Of a stretch of 9,934 bases of DNA, positions 6,979 to 9,934 are shown piece by piece. The notes beneath the pieces are model-generated. The model made no database searches and was not told the origin of the DNA. It saw only the letters and a list, made by a program, of their open reading frames with translations. A program made the translations under genes and the position numbers. Source of the stretch: SMTZ1-83 sp048884925 (GTDB taxonomy: Archaea > Asgardarchaeota > Thorarchaeia > Thorarchaeales > Thorarchaeaceae); assembly GCA_048884925.1 (NCBI GenBank), contig JBHLQK010000111.1, positions 1 to 9,934 on the forward strand, written 5' to 3'. Each line of letters begins with the position of its first letter. Within the stretch, counting starts at the first letter, position 1.

Positions 6979-7156
6979 TTCCTTCCCGCTAAAATGTTTT
7001 CACATTGGAGCCTTGCAACGGATTCAGGATTTTCAGATGGCATGTACAAGAGTGTACATGTCCAATTCATAAAAGGGACTGCGCGCCTTTATCTGTTTCT
7101 AAGGAAAAATCCTGTAGAACGCGCCATTCAGCTCCGTAATGTACAGATGTGTTCGG
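6979..7156 (-). promoter_or_regulatory. Upstream region of the aminotransferase gene
   Basis: On the minus strand, CTTTTATGAA (7067-7076) is a TATA candidate. It predicts a transcription start near 7045 and a leader of about 70 bases ending in GGGAAGGA (6980-6987) before the ATG at 6972. A T-rich run (ATTTTTCC on the minus strand, near 7104-7111) after pyrF could act as an archaeal terminator. I see no ORF or RNA gene in this spacer. Confidence 0.35.
7041..7060. repeat. Perfect inverted repeat, likely operator
   Basis: CATGTACA (7041-7048), spacer AGAG, TGTACATG (7053-7060): eight of eight bases pair. It falls between the predicted TATA box (7067-7076) and the predicted start (about 7045) of the leftward aminotransferase gene, a usual place for an archaeal repressor to bind. 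A third copy of the half-site, ATGTACA, lies at 7139-7145. A short RNA hairpin is the alternative reading. Confidence 0.5.
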
Positions 7157-7948
7157 TCATCTTGTTTCAGCTGCAAATGCAGCTGCCGCAGCTCCAGGAT
7201 TATCAGCGTTGATTATCGATCTAACAACAATCACGTAGGATGCCCCAGCATCAATTGCTTCTTTGGCGCTGCCTCCTTGGCTTCCTACACCTGGACTGAT
7301 AATTGGAATCTCACTTCCAAGAATCTTGGAAACCTCTCGTATTCTGTCTGGATAAGTTGCACCAACTATGACACCATCAGCACCCCATCTCTGAGCCCTT
7401 TTAGCAAATGACGACCATAGTGGTTCTCTCGTCTTCTTGTCAACAGTAACCTCTAAGCCATACCCCTCATCCGCAGCAGGGTGGGACATGTAGCAGAGTG
7501 TGATAATCCCCTTTTGCCGTTTACGAGCCATCTCAAACACAGAATCAAGTCCTCCTTCCCAGCCAACAAAGGGATTGGCAATCAAAGCGTCAAACCCGGC
7601 ATCAAAGTAGTAGCGTGCAATGTGTGCATTGGTATTTCCAATGTCGTTTATCTTGCAATCCATTATCGCAGTCAGCCCTTGGTCATGAACGGCTTCAATA
7701 ATTGTGGGAATCCTGTCAAATAGCCCCAAGGGCAAGACCAATTGGCGATTGAACTTGAAGGCCACCGCATACTCAGCCGTGGCAGTGACGATTTCCAGAG
7801 CTTTTGCTTCCAACCGATCCATCTCTGCCAGGCGCTGCTTCTTGTTCTTATCAGCCAGCTCAGCTGTAAGGTCCAGACCAACTATCAGTCTGCTCTTCCT
7901 GACAAATGCTGCCGCTTGCAGCTTCCGCGAGTATAGCTGATCCACCAT
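7157..7948 (-). CDS. pyrF: Orotidine 5'-phosphate decarboxylase
   Basis: A 263-residue (beta/alpha)8 barrel enzyme that converts OMP to UMP, the last step of de novo pyrimidine synthesis, in the cytosol. Barrel strands and active-site residues are easily read: Asp26 in LIVGLDLT, Lys65 in AFKFN, and the catalytic DxKxxD set Asp97-Lys99-Asp102 in IMDCKINDIGNTN. ISPGVGSQGG (218-226) is the phosphate-binding loop and Arg243 in VVRSI completes the phosphate site. The INDIGNTN context favours OMP decarboxylase over hexulose-6-phosphate synthase or KGPDC, which share the DxKxxD core. It is longer than many archaeal homologues (about 210-230 residues), with extra sequence after the first strand (31-50) and around 153-177. 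ATG 7948 has GGAG 4 bases upstream, with GAGG just before it. It is transcribed divergently from the membrane protein gene through a shared TATA region. Confidence 0.92.
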   Translation of the reverse strand: MVDQLYSRKLQAAAFVRKSRLIVGLDLTAELADKNKKQRLAEMDRLEAKALEIVTATAEYAVAFKFNRQLVLPLGLFDRIPTIIEAVHDQGLTAIMDCKINDIGNTNAHIARYYFDAGFDALIANPFVGWEGGLDSVFEMARKRQKGIITLCYMSHPAADEGYGLEVTVDKKTREPLWSSFAKRAQRWGADGVIVGATYPDRIREVSKILGSEIPIISPGVGSQGGSAKEAIDAGASYVIVVRSIINADNPGAAAAAFAAETR

Positions 7949-7977
7949 GACACTCCATCCTCAACAACAGTGGGCGC

Positions 7978-7993
7978 TATGTATACTTATATG
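7978..7993. promoter_or_regulatory. Divergent TATA region for pyrF and the membrane protein gene
   Basis: The AT-rich stretch contains CTTATATG (7986-7993), a TATA candidate on the plus strand, and its complement CATATAAG on the minus strand. Plus-strand transcription would start near 8011-8017 and minus-strand transcription near 7960-7966, leaving short leaders of about 12-18 bases on each side. One element, or two overlapping ones, could serve both genes. Confidence 0.45.
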
Positions 7994-8027
7994 AAATGTG
8001 GGTTTTCAAGAGTCTGGAGAGGCGAAG

Positions 8028-9068
8028 TTGAAACCCGATTGGATGATGTCACGGCTTACTGTGGTCCTCATAGCAGTGCTTGGACCAGTTTACTTCTTCA
8101 TACTCATGATGTTTCTCCCATTCCAGTTGGCGCCGTTTCAAGATTCAACTCTGGACTGGTGGTTTCACTACGTGTTGGTGCCTACCATCTTCTCGGCACC
8201 ATGGGCAGGCGTGATCTATAACGCTCGTTATAGACTTGCAAACACGTTCCATCTCACAGAAGAAGCAACCGATGCAGTGCCCCTACGCTGGCGCATCTTC
8301 TATGGAACGAACGCGATATTCGTGGTCATGTTCTTTATCCTGCCAATAATAGCTGCGCCTCTTGCAATCATAGCAGGTCTCTTTGTTGCAATCACAGTGT
8401 TCTATAGAATCGGTGTAGGGAAATTTGGGGCTGGAAGACCCGCAACTGTTTTGGCGGTGATAATAGCAATCGCCTTGTGTACACTTCCAACACTCATTAT
8501 GCTAGAGTTCATCCCAAGGTATATTGAGGTCTGGAATGCAGTAATGGGCGGATGGACTGGGTATTGGATACATATAGTCTATGGCTTTGCCCAATGCTTG
8601 GTGAATGCCCTTACATTTGGCTCACCCTTCTACTTTGTATTCTTTGCAGCTCAGCAATATGATCGAGGTCTTTATGGCACTGTATATACAAAAGCACCGA
8701 CAACCAAAATTAGAATTGGTGAGATTGCACTATTCTTTGTATTCCTTTACACGTACTTGCCACCGATAGTCACTCCTTTCGGCACACTCGGTTTCCTAGG
8801 TCAATCATGGATATTCACTCAGTACATCAATTGGATATCTCTCTCAATTGCTGCATTGATGGTGCTGATTCGCTTCAGGACGGGAGCCCAAGACAATAGC
8901 ACTATGGGAGGACCATCCAACATTCTGGTGGTTGGTTTGTTTCTCGTGGTTGAGATCTTCTTCAAGATCGATATAGTCATCACCTCTATCATCTGGCTGG
9001 CATTCCTGATTTTCGCTTCCGTTATTCTAGTGAATTTTGCCAGGGCATCTTCGCGGGAGATGTACTGA
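8028..9068 (+). CDS. Uncharacterised polytopic membrane protein
   Basis: I do not recognise the family. The 346-residue product is dominated by hydrophobic helices at about 9-32, 45-65, 92-130 (two), 138-162, 180-209 (one or two), 231-257, 266-283, 298-315 and 318-337, so roughly 9-10 transmembrane segments are likely. The loops are short, with few charged residues inside the membrane spans and no obvious catalytic motif, cofactor motif or ATPase domain. There is no cleavable signal peptide. TTG 8028 is preferred because GGAGAGG (8016-8022) lies 5 bases upstream; the GTG at 7998 would lie upstream of the predicted transcription start, and ATGs at 8043/8046 are other options. The next gene, a Nudix hydrolase, starts 2 bases after this stop, so the two are almost certainly co-transcribed. 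A transport or lipid-related role is possible but not shown. Confidence 0.8.
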   Translation: MKPDWMMSRLTVVLIAVLGPVYFFILMMFLPFQLAPFQDSTLDWWFHYVLVPTIFSAPWAGVIYNARYRLANTFHLTEEATDAVPLRWRIFYGTNAIFVVMFFILPIIAAPLAIIAGLFVAITVFYRIGVGKFGAGRPATVLAVIIAIALCTLPTLIMLEFIPRYIEVWNAVMGGWTGYWIHIVYGFAQCLVNALTFGSPFYFVFFAAQQYDRGLYGTVYTKAPTTKIRIGEIALFFVFLYTYLPPIVTPFGTLGFLGQSWIFTQYINWISLSIAALMVLIRFRTGAQDNSTMGGPSNILVVGLFLVVEIFFKIDIVITSIIWLAFLIFASVILVNFARASSREMY

Positions 9069-9070
9069 CA

Positions 9071-9508
9071 ATGCATCGGAATCCCGCACCCACAGTGGAT
9101 GTTGCTGTCATGGACGGAGAGAGGCTTCTTTTGGTGAAGCGAAGGAATGATCCGTACAAGAACAGATGGGTTCTTCCAGGAGGCTTCGTTGAATATGACG
9201 AAACAGTAGAATACGCGGCAGCCAGAGAAGTTCTGGAAGAAACTGGTGTTCAAATTAGACTTGAGTCGATCCTAGGAGTGTATAGCGACCCAGAGAGAGA
9301 CCCAAGAGGGCATACCCTCACGACCGTCTTCATAGGTAGACCTGTTGCAGGCAAACCGGTTGGGGGAGATGACGCGGCTGATGCATTCTGGGTAGATATC
9401 GAGTCATTGGACACCAGTAAATTAGCTTTTGATCATTCCCTTATCGTGGAAGACCTAAAGCGGTGGCTGAAAGAAAACTCAACCTTCTGGTCCGGGAAGA
9501 AGCGATAG
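9071..9508 (+). CDS. Nudix hydrolase, ADP-ribose pyrophosphatase-like
   Basis: A 145-residue single-domain Nudix protein of standard size. The Nudix box GX5EX7REUXEEXGU is intact: Gly38, Glu44, Arg52, Glu53, Glu56, Glu57, Gly59. It follows WVLPGGFVEYDE and precedes YSDPERDPRGHTLTTVF (71-87), a pattern common in archaeal and bacterial ADP-ribose pyrophosphatases, so hydrolysis of ADP-ribose to AMP and ribose-5-phosphate is the best guess. Other nucleoside-diphosphate substrates are possible, since Nudix specificity is hard to read from sequence. ATG 9071 lies 2 bases after the membrane protein's stop, with GGGAG (9055-9059) inside that gene's end acting as ribosome binding site, so translation is probably coupled. 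No NrtR-type DNA-binding domain is attached. Confidence 0.9.
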   Translation: MHRNPAPTVDVAVMDGERLLLVKRRNDPYKNRWVLPGGFVEYDETVEYAAAREVLEETGVQIRLESILGVYSDPERDPRGHTLTTVFIGRPVAGKPVGGDDAADAFWVDIESLDTSKLAFDHSLIVEDLKRWLKENSTFWSGKKR

Positions 9509-9512
9509 GTGC

Positions 9513-9869
9513 CTAAAGGTCGATTATCGCCAGTTTCTCTGCCAGTTTGATGACCGGCATGTAAGCAACCCTAGGTTCCATAGAGGGAGTTGATGTGAAC
9601 TCGTATGCTTCCTTATCGCGGTTGGTGTAGGAAAGATATGAACCATCTGGTGGTCCTTCGCCCTCTGTATAGACCCATAGCGGCACTCCATAGAGCTCGT
9701 AATAGCCATGATGGGAGATTAGTGTACCATAGATGTGCTTGCCCTTATGTTTGAAGTAGAGCAGGCTTGCAGGCCGGTTTGCCTGACCGGAAGAAGCTAG
9801 CATTCTAGCCAAGTCCATCATTGACTCAAGCTTGAAATTGACAGGTGATCGTATGCCTTCATTGCTCAA
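9513..9869 (-). CDS. Unrecognised 118-residue protein
   Basis: No family is recognised. The product is soluble-looking, with no signal peptide or membrane helix and no cysteine. A predicted helix near 16-26 is followed by strand-like segments rich in Tyr and Gly (about 35-65), then a loop containing GEGPPDGSYLSYTNRD and a C-terminal helix (107-115). I see no catalytic or metal motif. The start is TTG 9869: GGTG lies 8 bases upstream, and a palindromic TATA box at 9905-9912 predicts transcription from near 9880. No ATG or GTG occurs in frame between this TTG and the upstream stop. The clean promoter, ribosome binding site and lack of overlap with the Nudix gene (4-base gap, convergent) support a real gene. 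Confidence 0.7.
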   Translation of the reverse strand: MSNEGIRSPVNFKLESMMDLARMLASSGQANRPASLLYFKHKGKHIYGTLISHHGYYELYGVPLWVYTEGEGPPDGSYLSYTNRDKEAYEFTSTPSMEPRVAYMPVIKLAEKLAIIDL

Positions 9870-9904
9870 ATTCTGCGCACCTAGACGGCTATCTGTGAAA
9901 TCTA

Positions 9905-9912
9905 CTTATAAG
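9905..9912 (-). promoter_or_regulatory. TATA box for the 118-residue protein gene
   Basis: CTTATAAG is a perfect 8-base palindrome 36 bases upstream of the TTG start. Being palindromic, it could also serve a rightward gene starting beyond the window edge. Confidence 0.5.
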
Positions 9913-9934
9913 AGTTAATCTAGGGCTTGCCATA

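Noticed and set aside
6973..7156. Possible C/D box small RNA in the spacer
   Set aside because: No paired TGATGA and CTGA boxes were found on either strand.
7169..7186. Inverted repeat CAGCTGCA-AA-TGCAGCTG
   Set aside because: It lies inside the 3' end of pyrF and is explained by its alanine-rich codons; the loop of two bases is too short for a good hairpin.
6781..7212. Rightward ORF of 143 codons opposite the aminotransferase start
   Set aside because: It is antisense to conserved coding sequence for half its length, covers the promoter region, and has no family-like motif or ribosome binding site.
7970..8221. Rightward ORF of 83 codons starting upstream of the membrane protein
   Set aside because: It overlaps the membrane protein gene in another frame and starts upstream of the predicted transcript start; its product resembles no protein.

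Overview
The window looks archaeal. Several genes are preceded by TATA boxes at archaeal promoter spacing. Ribosome binding sites are of the GGTG/GGAG/GAGG type, TTG starts are common, the phosphohexomutase looks like archaeal GlmM, and no bacterial -35/-10 promoters stand out. Moderate GC content, plus a small coiled-coil/polyproline protein with an actin-regulator-like tail, make an Asgard-type (for example Thorarchaeota-like) archaeon my best guess. That placement is inference and is not proven by the sequence.

Layout, left to right. Bases 1-50 may hold the last codons of an upstream gene. A TATA box then leads into a phosphoglucosamine mutase-like gene (166-1542, +), followed by a 132-residue coiled-coil/proline-rich protein with its own promoter (1612-2010, +). 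It meets a PIG-L family deacetylase (2014-2670, -) tail to tail. A 144-bp divergent promoter region separates this deacetylase from a GT4 glycosyltransferase that matches BshA closely (2815-3978, +). A BshC-type cysteine-adding enzyme follows in the same operon (about 4007-5707, +). Next come a class I/II aminotransferase (5704-6972, -), a 184-bp spacer with a perfect 8+8 inverted repeat, orotidine-5'-phosphate decarboxylase (7157-7948, -), a shared divergent promoter, a polytopic membrane protein (8028-9068, +) coupled to a Nudix ADP-ribose pyrophosphatase-like gene (9071-9508, +), and an unrecognised 118-residue protein (9513-9869, -).

The main discovery is the central block: BshB-, BshA- and BshC-like genes together, the full enzyme set for bacillithiol (Cys-GlcN-malate), next to a GlmM that would feed UDP-GlcNAc synthesis. 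Bacillithiol is known as a thiol of Firmicutes, Deinococcus and some other bacteria, so a compact set in an archaeon would be notable. BshA would join GlcNAc from UDP-GlcNAc to L-malate, BshB would remove the acetyl group, and BshC would add cysteine. The BshC carries a four-cysteine, zinc-ribbon-like element that I do not associate with the Bacillus enzyme, so the final thiol or the enzyme's architecture may differ. The window shows no bacillithiol disulfide reductase, bacilliredoxin or S-transferase.

The rest is mostly housekeeping metabolism (pyrimidine synthesis, amino-acid transamination, nucleotide-sugar clean-up) plus three uncharacterised proteins. I see no CRISPR array, rRNA, tRNA or insertion sequence.
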